DNA from: Gaiellasilicea sp963794385
GTDB lineage: Bacteria > Actinomycetota > Thermoleophilia > Gaiellales > Gaiellaceae
DNA length: 64,000 nt
Reading direction: 5' to 3'
Assembly (NCBI GenBank): GCA_963794385.1
Contig: CAWCDT010000006.1
Span: 62,001 to 126,000, forward strand
Below, piece by piece: positions 32,415-40,458 of this stretch. Numbering within the stretch: the stretch's first letter is position 1; the number at the start of each line of letters is the position of its first letter. A model generated the notes under the pieces. The model searched no databases. It was not told the DNA's origin and saw nothing but the letters and a program-made list of their open reading frames with translations. The position numbers and the translations under genes are program-made.

Positions 32415-32800
32415 GCGGGCTCCCCTGAGAAGTAGAGGGCGAGCGCGACGGCGAGCTCGAGTGTGTACGCGAGCGCGTACAGGAGCGTGGCCGCGAGCGC
32501 GAGCCGCGCGTCCGTTGCCGCGAGCGCGACGACCACAACCATCACCGCGAGCGCGCGAAAGGTCATTCCGAAGCCGACCACGCTAGAGCCGGCGAGGTTA
32601 CCCATGCCTCTGCGCAGGTGCGTCAGTAACGAGGCGAGGCCACGGGAGCCGGCCCAGAGCGTCGCGCCGATCACCCAACCGCGCAGGTCCCAGCCCGCGG
32701 CGAGGAAGACGGGCAGCGCGAGCGCGATCACGGCGGCGCCGGCAACGAGCGGCAGCGTCTGGCTCGGCAGCGGCCGCGGCGTGGCGAAGACGCCTGCCAT
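32411..32800 (-). CDS. atpI: ATP synthase I-like membrane protein
   Basis: 129 aa, four predicted membrane helices (TLPLVAGAAVIALALPVFLA; WVIGATLWAGSRG; ALAVMVVVVALAA; LALAATLLYALAYTLELAVALALYF). Position directly before atpB and topology match AtpI/subunit I, which helps assemble the c ring. It overlaps atpB by ATGA. Sequence conservation in this family is low, so the name rests mainly on position and topology. Confidence 0.75.
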   Translation of the reverse strand: MAGVFATPRPLPSQTLPLVAGAAVIALALPVFLAAGWDLRGWVIGATLWAGSRGLASLLTHLRRGMGNLAGSSVVGFGMTFRALAVMVVVVALAATDARLALAATLLYALAYTLELAVALALYFSGEPA

Positions 32801-33000
32801 CAGAGAGCGTGCCCGTAGCGCTTGTACGTCATAAACACCCCGAACGGGATGCCGAGAATCGTGCCGACGAGGAAGCCCCACGCGGCCGATCCGAAGAGCC
32901 AGCCGACGAAGATGGCGACGGCGATCACGGCGAGTGTCGCCCCGATCAGGACGGAGCCCGCGCCGGCGAGGCTGAGCTTCGGGGTCGGCTGCGGCTCCAT
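32800..33000 (-). CDS. Small two-helix membrane protein, AtpZ-like
   Basis: 66 aa: short polar N-terminus (MEPQPTPKLSLAGAG), helix SVLIGATLAVIAVAIFVGWLF, a short loop, helix FLVGTILGIPFGVFMTYK and a basic end. Size, two helices and place at the head of the atp operon match AtpZ/AtpR-type subunits. A TATGCT box lies 10 nt before the ATG, so this is likely the first gene of the operon, near-leaderless. An upstream ATG at 33015 overlaps that box and is disfavoured. The stop shares a base with the atpI start. Confidence 0.65.
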   Translation of the reverse strand: MEPQPTPKLSLAGAGSVLIGATLAVIAVAIFVGWLFGSAAWGFLVGTILGIPFGVFMTYKRYGHAL

Positions 33001-33010
33001 GTGCGGGGCG

Positions 33011-33016
33011 AGCATA
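33011..33016 (-). promoter_or_regulatory. Probable -10 box (TATGCT) of the atp operon
   Basis: TANNNT hexamer 10 nt before the first ATG of the atp cluster. TTTGGT lies 16 nt further upstream as a weak -35 candidate. A separate TACGAT box for the divergent hydrolase is at 33073-33078. Confidence 0.45.
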
Positions 33017-33072
33017 GCAGCAGCTTGTGACAACCAAAAACCGCCTACAGTGGGGAAAAACGGCCGACTTTG

Positions 33073-33078
33073 TACGAT
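33073..33078 (+). promoter_or_regulatory. -10 box (TACGAT) of the alpha/beta hydrolase gene
   Basis: Lies 6 nt before the ATG with no ribosome-binding site, a leaderless arrangement that also fixes the start codon. Confidence 0.45.
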
Positions 33079-33084
33079 GCGAAG

Positions 33085-33783
33085 ATGGAGCGGCTCGTGC
33101 TCGTTCACGGCTCCGTCGGCAACGGAGCGGCGACATGGGGCGCGCAACTCCCGCTGGGCGAGCGCTACGAGCTCGAGGTGCTGGACCGCCCCGGGTTTCC
33201 GCCCGGACCGCCCGTCGAGCGGGTCGACTTCGACATCGACGCGGACTGGCTCGTCGAGCGGCTCCGGCCCGGTGACCATCTCTGCGGCCATTCCTATGGA
33301 GCCGTCGTCTGCCTGCTCGCGGCGGCACGGTATCCGAGGCTTCGCTCGCTGACGGTGATCGAGCCGCCGGCGACGCGCGCCGCGGCCGGCGATCCGGCGG
33401 CCGACGCGTTCGCGGCCGGAGCGATCGACCTCTGGACGACCGGGCCGCGCGATCCCGAGGCATTCCTGCGCGCCTTTCTCCGCGCGGTCGGATCGGCATG
33501 GCAGCCGCCCTCCCCGCTCCCGCCCGACGTCGAGCGGGGCGCGCGGATCCTGATGGCCGAGCGCGGACCGTGGGAGGCGGAGATCCCGCTCGACGAGCTG
33601 CGGGCGCTCCCGTTTCCGAAGCTCGTCGTCTGGGGCGGCCACCACCCGGCCTTCGACGCGATCTGCAACTCGCTGGAGCGTGAGCTTCCCGCCGAGCGGG
33701 TCGTCGTCCCCGGCGCCGGTCACGCCGCCCAGCGCGCGCCCGGCTTCAACGAGGCGCTTGTGGGATTCCTCGAACGCGCCTAG
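33085..33783 (+). CDS. Alpha/beta hydrolase
   Basis: 232 aa. Visible features: oxyanion-strand motif LVLVHGSVGNGA, nucleophile elbow GHSYG (Ser near 75), and the C-terminal catalytic His in VPGAGHAAQ; the acid residue would lie in the region before it. Substrate unknown. The gene stands alone on the plus strand between wecA and the atp operon, both on the minus strand, interrupting an otherwise conserved gene order. Confidence 0.82.
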   Translation: MERLVLVHGSVGNGAATWGAQLPLGERYELEVLDRPGFPPGPPVERVDFDIDADWLVERLRPGDHLCGHSYGAVVCLLAAARYPRLRSLTVIEPPATRAAAGDPAADAFAAGAIDLWTTGPRDPEAFLRAFLRAVGSAWQPPSPLPPDVERGARILMAERGPWEAEIPLDELRALPFPKLVVWGGHHPAFDAICNSLERELPAERVVVPGAGHAAQRAPGFNEALVGFLERA

Positions 33784-33802
33784 ATGATTGACCGGCAAAC
33801 AT

Positions 33803-34918
33803 CTAAGCCGAGCGGCGCTCCCCGGTGCGGTCGAGCGAGCGGCGCGGCGCCCGCGAGTTCAGCTTGACGATCTCGAGCAGGTAGACGACGTAGACGGAGA
33901 AGGCGAGCGCGCCGAGCGCGATCCCGGCTACGCCGACCGTCTCCCAGAGGTGCCACTCGCCTCCCTCGCGGAACGGGATGAACCGCGTCGCGAGCGCCGC
34001 CCCCGCCAGCGCGGCGCACCACGCCCACATCGTCACGGCGGCACGCCGCTGCGAGAAGCCGCGTCTGAGGAAGCGGAAGTGCAGGTGCGCCTGGTCCGGC
34101 GCCGCCAGCGGTTGCCCGTGCTTGAGCCTGCGCGCGACGACGAAGGACGTGTCGATGATCGGCACCGCCAGCACGAGCAGCGGCAGGAGCAGGACGACGG
34201 TGGACGCCGTCTTCAAGAGCCCCTGCACCGAGAGCGCCGCGAGGAGGAAGCCGAGCACGAGGGCGCCCGAGTCGCCCATGAAGATCCGGGCCGGGAAGAA
34301 GTTGTGGCGCAGGAAGCCGATGCACGCACCCGCGACGATCGCGGACAGGATCGCGGGATCGATCTTCTCGAGCGAGAGCGCGAGCACGGCGAAGGTTGCT
34401 CCGGCAATCCCGCAGACACCGGCGGCGAGCCCGTCCATGCCGTCGAGGAAGTTCACCATGTTCATCACGGCGACGATCCACGCCATCGTCAGCGGCACGC
34501 CGACCGCCGCGGGCAGGTCGACCGGGCCGAGGAACGGGAACGTGAAGTGGTCGATCCAGACGCCGAAGAAGGGTGGGATCGCGGCCGCGACGATCTGGCC
34601 CGCGAGCTTCCAGACAGGGTCCAGCCCGCGGAAGTCGTCGACGGCGCCGACGACCGTCGCTACCGCCGCCCCGAGCAGGACGCCCCGCGTCTCCCGCCCG
34701 AGCTCGAGGAACGCGAGCGCCGGCACGAAGATGCCGAAGAAGATCGCGAGCCCGCCGAGGCGTGGGATCGGGTTCCGATTCAGGCGCCGCGCCTCGGGCC
34801 GGTCGACGACGCCGAGGAGCCGCGCCATCCCACCGACCGCAGGCGTGAGCAGGATCACGATCAGCATCGCGACCACTGCGCCGTAGAGGACCTCGGGATT
34901 CTCCCGAAGCGCGTCCAT
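33803..34918 (-). CDS. wecA: Undecaprenyl-phosphate N-acetylhexosamine-1-phosphate transferase (WecA/TagO family)
   Basis: Polytopic membrane enzyme, 371 aa, about ten to eleven helices, transferring a sugar-1-phosphate to undecaprenyl phosphate to start cell-wall polymer synthesis. Conserved motifs are VVDRPEARRLNRNPIPRLGG, the Asp-rich VVGAVDDFRGL, NFLDGMDGLAAG, RIFMGDSGALVLG, and the C-terminal HLHFRFLRRGFSQR, with the His cluster near AHLHFR. AGGAG lies 4 nt before the ATG. As in mycobacteria (rfe), it precedes the atp genes. Confidence 0.92.
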   Translation of the reverse strand: MDALRENPEVLYGAVVAMLIVILLTPAVGGMARLLGVVDRPEARRLNRNPIPRLGGLAIFFGIFVPALAFLELGRETRGVLLGAAVATVVGAVDDFRGLDPVWKLAGQIVAAAIPPFFGVWIDHFTFPFLGPVDLPAAVGVPLTMAWIVAVMNMVNFLDGMDGLAAGVCGIAGATFAVLALSLEKIDPAILSAIVAGACIGFLRHNFFPARIFMGDSGALVLGFLLAALSVQGLLKTASTVVLLLPLLVLAVPIIDTSFVVARRLKHGQPLAAPDQAHLHFRFLRRGFSQRRAAVTMWAWCAALAGAALATRFIPFREGGEWHLWETVGVAGIALGALAFSVYVVYLLEIVKLNSRAPRRSLDRTGERRSA

Positions 34919-34925
34919 CCCGCTC

Positions 34926-35567
34926 CTACTTCGTTCCGTAGAGCCGGTCGCCTGCGTCGCCCAGGCCCGGCACGATGAACCCCTTCTCGTTCAACTCGCG
35001 ATCGATCGCCGCACAGACGATGTGGACGTCAGGGTGCTCCTCGTGCACCCGCTCGATCCCGGTGGGGGCGGCGACGAGGCAGACGAGCGTCACCGAGCGC
35101 GCGCCCGCCGCCTTGACCGAGGCGATGGCGGCGGCGCTCGAGTTCCCGGTCGCGAGCATCGGATCGAGCACGAGCGCGTCGCGCTCGTCCAGATCCTCCG
35201 GCAGCTTCACGTAGTACTCGACCGGCTCCAGTGTCTCCTCGTCGCGGTAGAGGCCGATGAAGCCAACGCGCGCGCTCGAGATGAGCGAGAGCACGCCCTC
35301 GAGCATGCCGATCCCGGCCCGCAGGACCGGGCAGACCGCGACCTTCTTCCCCGAGATCCGCTGCGCCTGCATCGGTTCCAGCGGCGTCTCGATCTCGACC
35401 GGCTCGGTGGGAAAGTCCTTCGTCGCCTCGTAGGTGAGCAGCAACGTCACCTCGTTCACGAGCTTGCGGAAGTGGACGGTCGGCGTCTCCTGATCGCGCA
35501 GGTAGGAGAGCTTGTGCTGGACCAGCGGATGCTCGACATGCGTGAGCTTTCCGGTGACGGTGCTCAT
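34926..35567 (-). CDS. upp: Uracil phosphoribosyltransferase
   Basis: Salvage of uracil to UMP with PRPP, 213 aa. The PRPP loop is DPMLATGNSSAAAI; HKLSYLRDQETPTVHFRKL near the N-terminus and the uracil-binding PGLGDAGDRLYGT at the C-terminus are diagnostic. The start overlaps the glyA stop (ATGA). Gene order glyA-upp upstream of the atp genes is also that of Bacillus subtilis. Confidence 0.96.
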   Translation of the reverse strand: MSTVTGKLTHVEHPLVQHKLSYLRDQETPTVHFRKLVNEVTLLLTYEATKDFPTEPVEIETPLEPMQAQRISGKKVAVCPVLRAGIGMLEGVLSLISSARVGFIGLYRDEETLEPVEYYVKLPEDLDERDALVLDPMLATGNSSAAAIASVKAAGARSVTLVCLVAAPTGIERVHEEHPDVHIVCAAIDRELNEKGFIVPGLGDAGDRLYGTK

Positions 35568-36865
35568 GCGTAAGCGGGGTAGCCGCGGAAGCCCGAGTAG
35601 AGGGGCCGCTTGGCGCAGAGTGCTTCGGCGCGGCCGGCGAGCTCGTTCACGTCGCCCTCGCCTGCTGTTCCATGTTGCAGAGCGCCGGCGATGATCCGGC
35701 CGACCTCCCTGAAGTCCTCCTCGTCGAAGCCGCGCATCGTCGCGGCGGGCGTGCCGATGCGGACGCCCGAGGCCACGGTCGGGGGCCGCTCGTCGAACGG
35801 CACCGTGTTCCGGTTCACGGTCAGCCTGACCTCGTCCAACCGCTCCTCGGCGTCCTTGCCCGTCCAGTCCGTTCGGCGCAGGTCGAGCTGGAGCAGGTGC
35901 GTGTCGGTGCCGCCCGTGAGCACGTCCAGACCGTTCGCGACCAGCTCGTCCGAAAGCGCGTCGGCGTTCGCGCGCACCTGCTCCTGGTAGGAGCGGAACG
36001 CGTCGGACGCGGCGATCCGGAAGCACGCCGCCTTGGCCGCGATCGCGTGCAGGAGGGGGCCGCCCTGCATCCCGGGGAACACCGCCCGGTCGACGGCCTG
36101 CGCATGCTCCTCGCGACAGAGGACGAAGCCGGCGCGCGGCCCGGCCAGCGTCTTGTGGGTGGTCGAGGTGACGATGTCGCAGTGCTCGGTCGGGTTCGGG
36201 TGTAGGCCGGCCGCGACCAGGCCCGAGAAGTGCGCCATGTCGCACATGAGGTACGCGCCGACCTCGTCCGCGATCTTGCGGAACTCGGCCGCGTCAACGG
36301 TGCGGGGATATGCCGACCCTCCGCAGATGATCAGCTTCGGCCGGTGCTCCTTGGCGAGCGCGAGCACCTCGTCGTAGTCGACGATGTCGGTCTCGCGCGA
36401 GACGCCGTAGCTGGCAATCGTGTAGAGGCGGCCGGAGAAGTTGACCTTGAGGCCGTGCGTGAGATGGCCACCGTGGTCGAGCCGGAGCGCGAGGATCGTG
36501 TCGCCCGGCTGGAGCAGCGCGAAGTACGCGGCCATGTTCGCCTGGGCGCCGGCATGTGGCTGCACGTTCGCGTGCTCGGCGCCGAAGAGCTCCTTCGCGC
36601 GGTCGATCGCGAGCTGCTCGATCTCGTCCACGACCTCGCAGCCGCCGTAGTAGCGGCGCCCGGGGTAGCCCTCGGCGTACTTGTTCGTCGGCACGGAGCC
36701 GACCGCCTCGAGCACGCTCGGCCACGTGAAGTTCTCCGATGCGATCAGCTCGATCTGGCCCCGCTGCCGCTCGAGCTCGCGTCCGAGCAGGTCGGCGATC
36801 TCGGGATCGGTTTCCGCGAGCCCCGCTGCGCGGAGTCGGTCGAGCGAGAGCGGTGATACGACCAT
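35564..36865 (-). CDS. glyA: Serine hydroxymethyltransferase
   Basis: PLP enzyme interconverting serine and glycine with tetrahydrofolate, 433 aa. PLP lysine in TSTTHKTLAGPRAGF; other motifs are ASENFTWPSVLEA, NKYAEGYPGRRYYGGCE and HAGAQANMAAYFALL. A TAGCAT box at 36879-36874 lies 8 nt before the ATG, so a leaderless promoter is likely even though tsaC lies just upstream on the same strand. Confidence 0.97.
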   Translation of the reverse strand: MVVSPLSLDRLRAAGLAETDPEIADLLGRELERQRGQIELIASENFTWPSVLEAVGSVPTNKYAEGYPGRRYYGGCEVVDEIEQLAIDRAKELFGAEHANVQPHAGAQANMAAYFALLQPGDTILALRLDHGGHLTHGLKVNFSGRLYTIASYGVSRETDIVDYDEVLALAKEHRPKLIICGGSAYPRTVDAAEFRKIADEVGAYLMCDMAHFSGLVAAGLHPNPTEHCDIVTSTTHKTLAGPRAGFVLCREEHAQAVDRAVFPGMQGGPLLHAIAAKAACFRIAASDAFRSYQEQVRANADALSDELVANGLDVLTGGTDTHLLQLDLRRTDWTGKDAEERLDEVRLTVNRNTVPFDERPPTVASGVRIGTPAATMRGFDEEDFREVGRIIAGALQHGTAGEGDVNELAGRAEALCAKRPLYSGFRGYPAYA

Positions 36866-36876
36866 CGCCGAGGATG

Positions 36877-37542
36877 CTAGATGATCAAGGCAACTACCGC
36901 ACCTGCGGATGACGACCCAGACACGGCGCCGGGAGCCACCCTCGGCCTTGCCGAGGCGATGGTCCGGAGCGCCTCGTCGGACGGCGCGGCGCCCTCACGG
37001 AGCACGCGCGGCTCGGCGCCCGTGAGGTCGATCACCGTGGACGCGGTGCCGGGCAGCTCGCCGCCGTCCAGCTCGACCGCGGCGTTACGGATCTGCTCGG
37101 GCACCTCCTCGAGCCTCCTCGGGTCAGGCCCGCCGGGCAGGTTCGCGCTCGTCGCGGCGACGGCGCCCACGCTGTCGAGCAGCGCCTTCGCGACCCCGTC
37201 GACGTCCGGGACCCGGACGCCGATCGTGCCCGGGCTCGCGCCGTTCAGCCAGCCGAAGCGACGGGCAGGATTCTCGAGGACGAGCGTGTACGGGCCCGGC
37301 AGCAGCGCCCGCGCGATCCTCGCCGCTCGACCCTCCAGCTCCGGCACGCACTCGAGCAGCACCTCGAGGTCGGCCGCGACGAGCGCGGTCGGCTGGAGCT
37401 CGTCGCGTCCCTTCGCCCGGTAGAGCCGCCGCACGGGCTCCTCGGAGTACGGGGTTGTCGCGAGGCCGTAGACCGTGTCCGTCGGCACGATCGCGAGCCG
37501 GCCGGCGCGGATCGCCGCGGCGGCGGCCTCGACGTCAGTCAC
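36877..37542 (-). CDS. tsaC: Threonylcarbamoyl-AMP synthase (Sua5/YrdC/YwlC family)
   Basis: Makes threonylcarbamoyl-AMP for t6A modification of tRNA, about 221 aa. YrdC core: AIRAGRLAIVPTDTVYGLAT, KGRDELQPTALVA (KxR and nucleotide contact), LLPGPYTLVL, GTIGVRVPD and VAATSANLPGG. The GTG at 37542 is preferred because GAGGGA lies just before it; a GTG at 37566 is possible. It overlaps the end of prmC. There is no Sua5 C-terminal domain of usual size. Confidence 0.9.
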   Translation of the reverse strand: MTDVEAAAAAIRAGRLAIVPTDTVYGLATTPYSEEPVRRLYRAKGRDELQPTALVAADLEVLLECVPELEGRAARIARALLPGPYTLVLENPARRFGWLNGASPGTIGVRVPDVDGVAKALLDSVGAVAATSANLPGGPDPRRLEEVPEQIRNAAVELDGGELPGTASTVIDLTGAEPRVLREGAAPSDEALRTIASARPRVAPGAVSGSSSAGAVVALII

Positions 37543-38359
37543 GGCGTCCCTCGACCACACGCTCACGCCCAGTCAGGTCGGGGCTCGTGCCGACGTCCGA
37601 ATAGCCGAGCCCTCCCAGCAGCGCGGCCGTTGCGGTCGCCTGACCGTCGCCAACCTCGACGACGAGCCGGCCGCCTGGCCGAAGCACGTCGAGCGCCGCC
37701 CGCGCAACCGCGTCGGTGGCGCCGCTGCCCACGAGCGCGACGTGCGGCTCGTACTCACGGACGTCCGGCATCAGAGTGGGCAGGTCCTCGGGCTCGACGT
37801 ACGGCGGGTTCGAGACGACGAGGTCGAACGGTCCGTCGGGCAAGCCCTCGCGCAGGTCGTGCTCCCGCAGCTCGACCGCGATGCCGGTCCGGGCCACGTT
37901 CTCACGCGCGAGCGCGAGCGCGTCGGCCGAGACGTCGATCGCGGTCACCCTCGCCCCTGGATGTTCGTCCGCGATTGCGAGGGCGATCGCACCCGTCCCG
38001 GTGCCGACGTCGAGGACACGCGGAGTCTCGATGCCGCGAATGTGCGCAAGCGCCCGCTCGACCACGATCTCAGTCTCGGGCCGTGGAATCAACGCCCGCC
38101 GGTCGCAGGCAAGCGTGAGCCGTCGAAAGCCCCATTCGCCGAGGATGTAGGCGACCGGCTCACGAGACGCCCGGCGAGCGACGAGCGCGCGGTACTCGTC
38201 CAGCTCGTCGCCGTTCAGGGGCCGTTCGAGGTCGGTGTAGAGCTCGATCCGCTGCCGGCCGAGCGTGTGCGCGAGCAGGAGCTCCGCGTCGAGCCGTGCG
38301 GTCTCCGACGTCCCTCCGAGCTGCTCCGTCGCCGCCCGGAGCACCTCGCCGACCGTCAT
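37535..38359 (-). CDS. prmC: Release factor glutamine methyltransferase
   Basis: Methylates the Gln of the GGQ motif in RF1/RF2, 274 aa. N-terminal helical domain (1-80), then a SAM-binding Rossmann domain with VLDVGTGTGAIALAIA and the glutamine-recognising SNPPYVEPEDL. It overlaps prfA by 4 nt (ATGA), so substrate and modifying enzyme are translationally coupled. Confidence 0.96.
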   Translation of the reverse strand: MTVGEVLRAATEQLGGTSETARLDAELLLAHTLGRQRIELYTDLERPLNGDELDEYRALVARRASREPVAYILGEWGFRRLTLACDRRALIPRPETEIVVERALAHIRGIETPRVLDVGTGTGAIALAIADEHPGARVTAIDVSADALALARENVARTGIAVELREHDLREGLPDGPFDLVVSNPPYVEPEDLPTLMPDVREYEPHVALVGSGATDAVARAALDVLRPGGRLVVEVGDGQATATAALLGGLGYSDVGTSPDLTGRERVVEGRRD

Positions 38360-39396
38360 CCCTCGAGCGCGCGCCGCCGGTCCTCGGCCTGGAGCGCCTC
38401 GGTGAAGTCGCCCAGCCCGCCCGGGAGCACCTTCTCCAGGTTCAACGTCACCTTGACGCGATGGTCGGTGACCCGGCTGTCCGGATAGTTGTACGTCCGG
38501 ATCTTCTCGGCGCGCTCGCCGGAGCCGATCTGGGACTTCCGCGCCGCGGACAGCTCGGCCTGCTGGCGCTCCCGCTCCGCCTCGTAGAGGCGTGCGCGGA
38601 GGACGCGCAGCGCCTTCGCCTTGTTCTGGAGCTGCGATTTCTCGTCCTGCATCGCCACGACGATCCCGGTCGGCAGGTGCGTGATCCGTACGGCCGAATC
38701 GGTCGTGTTCACGCTCTGGCCCCCCGGGCCGGTCGAGCGGTAGACGTCGATCTTGAGGTCGTTCTCGTCCAGGCCAACGTCGATCTCCTCGACCTCCGGC
38801 ATGACGGCGACGGTTGCGGTCGACGTGTGGATGCGGCCCTGCGACTCTGTCTCGGGCACGCGCTGGACGCGGTGCGTGCCGCCCTCGTACTTGAAGACTG
38901 AGTACGCGCCGTCGCCCTTGACGGCGAAGACGACCTCCTTGAATCCCCCCGTTTCGCTCTCGTTCGCGGTGAGGAGCTCCGTCTTGAAGCCCCGGCTCTC
39001 GGCGTAGCGGGTGAGCATCCGGAGCACGTCGCCGGCCCAGATCGCGGCCTCGTCGCCTCCAACGCCCTGGCGGATCTCGACGATCACGTCCCGCTGGTCG
39101 GCGGGATCCCGCTCGACAAGCGCGAGCTTCAGCTCCTCCTCGACCTCGGCCAGCCGCTGCTCCGACTCGGCGACGAGCTCGCGGAGATCCGGGTCATCCC
39201 GGGCCGCGACGACGTCGTCGCGTGCCTCGCGCCACTCCTGCGCGAGGCGGTACGGCGTCTCCAGCTCCTTCAGGCGCCGGCCGACCTGGGCCGCCTCCCT
39301 GCGGTCGTTGTAGACGGCAGGGTTGGCCATCCGCTCCTGCACTTCGGTGTAGGAGCGCTCGAGGTCGTCGACGAGGTTCTCGATCGTGGCCGCCAC
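38356..39396 (-). CDS. prfA: Peptide chain release factor 1
   Basis: Terminates translation at UAA and UAG, 346 aa. Codon-recognition tripeptide P-x-T is PET in HRVQRVPETESQGRIHTS; the catalytic GGQ loop is STGPGGQSVNTTDSAVR. The GTG at 39396 is supported by TACCCT 6 nt upstream (39408-39403), a leaderless promoter, and by the homologous N-terminus. Longer readings run into the REP element. Confidence 0.96.
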   Translation of the reverse strand: MAATIENLVDDLERSYTEVQERMANPAVYNDRREAAQVGRRLKELETPYRLAQEWREARDDVVAARDDPDLRELVAESEQRLAEVEEELKLALVERDPADQRDVIVEIRQGVGGDEAAIWAGDVLRMLTRYAESRGFKTELLTANESETGGFKEVVFAVKGDGAYSVFKYEGGTHRVQRVPETESQGRIHTSTATVAVMPEVEEIDVGLDENDLKIDVYRSTGPGGQSVNTTDSAVRITHLPTGIVVAMQDEKSQLQNKAKALRVLRARLYEAERERQQAELSAARKSQIGSGERAEKIRTYNYPDSRVTDHRVKVTLNLEKVLPGGLGDFTEALQAEDRRRALEG

Positions 39397-39402
39397 GCTC
39401 GT

Positions 39403-39408
39403 AGGGTA
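39403..39408 (-). promoter_or_regulatory. -10 box (TACCCT) of the prfA-prmC-tsaC operon
   Basis: Lies 6 nt before the prfA GTG; no Shine-Dalgarno. It sits between prfA and the REP element at 39484, so the inserted transposase unit has not removed it. Confidence 0.45.
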
Positions 39409-39479
39409 GTGGAGCGACGCCGCGGGACGTTCGCCGCGACCCGCGTCTGCCATGCCCCGAAATGCCGTGGCCGTCGCGT

Positions 39480-39557
39480 ACACGTCCGGGGACTGTCCCC
39501 GGACGTGTCCCGCTGCGGCGTGTCCGCGCGCAACAATTCTGTGCCGATTTGTCCACA
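39480..39557. repeat. REP-like palindromic element, copy A, next to its transposase
   Basis: A perfect 29-bp palindrome (39480-39508; half-site ACACGTCCGGGGAC, centre T) begins a 74-bp unit, 39484-39557, that ends in CAACAATTC, a variable stretch and TCCACA. The same 74-bp unit, about three-quarters identical and exactly the same length, occurs inverted at 57350-57423. The end is 38 nt before the RAYT start codon, as expected for REP sequences flanking the transposase that recognises them. Confidence 0.85.
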
Positions 39558-39595
39558 ACGAGGGTCGGGCGATCGCGCGGCCCTACCGTGTCGGG

Positions 39596-40035
39596 ATGAC
39601 CCGTCTACCGCGCTCGACCTTTCCCGCCTACGGCGTCTGGCACGTGACGACGCGCGGCGTCGCGCGGCAGGCCGTGTTCCGGGACGTCGGAGACGGGCGG
39701 CGCTTCCTCACACAGCTCTGGCGGGCAGTCGAGGAGCACGCCCTTCACGTCCACGCGCTCTGCCTGATGCCGAATCACTACCACTTCGTCGTCGAGTGCG
39801 TCCGCGACCTCCTCTCGCGAGCGCTCCACCGCGTCAACGGCGTCTACGCGCAGGAGTTCAACGAGAAATACGGTCGGAGTGGCCATCTCTGGGGCGACCG
39901 CTTCGCACTCTGGCAAGTACGTGACGACGAGCATCTCCGCGCAACCTGCGCGTACGTGCTCGCCAACCCGGTGCGGGCGCGACTGTGCGAGCGCCCCGCA
40001 GCCTGGCCGTGGAGCTGGAGCCGCTACTCCTCGAG
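39596..40035 (+). mobile_element. REP-associated tyrosine transposase (RAYT, Y1/IS200-like), 3' end unclear
   Basis: About 145 aa of Y1-type transposase: N-terminal strand VWHVTTRGVARQAVF, HUH metal motif in MPNHYHFVVE, putative nucleophilic Tyr in NGVYAQEFNEKYGRSGHLWG, and the late motif CAYVLANPVRARLCERPAAWPWSW. A TACCGT box lies 6 nt before the ATG. There is no stop codon where the family homology ends (about 40035). The frame stays open to 40468, antisense to osmC, so the protein is either 3'-truncated or has a spurious tail. RAYTs are usually single-copy, domesticated enzymes acting on REP palindromes. Confidence 0.85.
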
Positions 40036-40458
40036 CGAGGCTTCGAGCGTGATCTCGGGGACGGCCGCGAGCGCCTTCGACACGGGGCAGCCCTCCTTGG
40101 CCGCCTCGGCCGCTTCGCGGAAGCCGTCTGCGTCGAGCCCCGGCACGCGGCCGCGCACCGCGAGCGCAATCGAGGTGATACCGGTCCCGGGCACGAACGT
40201 GACCGCCGCCGACGTCGACAGTCGCTCAGGCGCGCTCCCTGCCTGGGCGAGCCCGTGTGCGAGCGCCATCGAGAAGCAGGAAGCATGCGCGGCCGCGATC
40301 AACTCCTCGGGGCTCGTCTTGCCGCCGGAGGTGTCCTCCGTGCGTGCTGGCCAGCTCACCTCGAGCGGCCCGAACGCCCCGGAACCGACCTCGTCGATCG
40401 TCCCGGAGCCGGACATCAGGTCGCCGCTCCAGGTCACCTCTGCCCGGCGCTCGGCCAT
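40024..40458 (-). CDS. OsmC-family peroxide-reducing protein
   Basis: 144 aa. The two redox cysteines of the family are present: Cys in AAHASCFSMALAH and Cys in AKEGCPVSKAL. The N-terminal beta region ends with SGGKTSPEELI, a typical OsmC element. It reduces organic hydroperoxides by family analogy. Its start overlaps the stop of the DUF1385 gene by one base, so the two are co-transcribed. Its 3' end abuts the transposase. Confidence 0.9.
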   Translation of the reverse strand: MAERRAEVTWSGDLMSGSGTIDEVGSGAFGPLEVSWPARTEDTSGGKTSPEELIAAAHASCFSMALAHGLAQAGSAPERLSTSAAVTFVPGTGITSIALAVRGRVPGLDADGFREAAEAAKEGCPVSKALAAVPEITLEASLEE

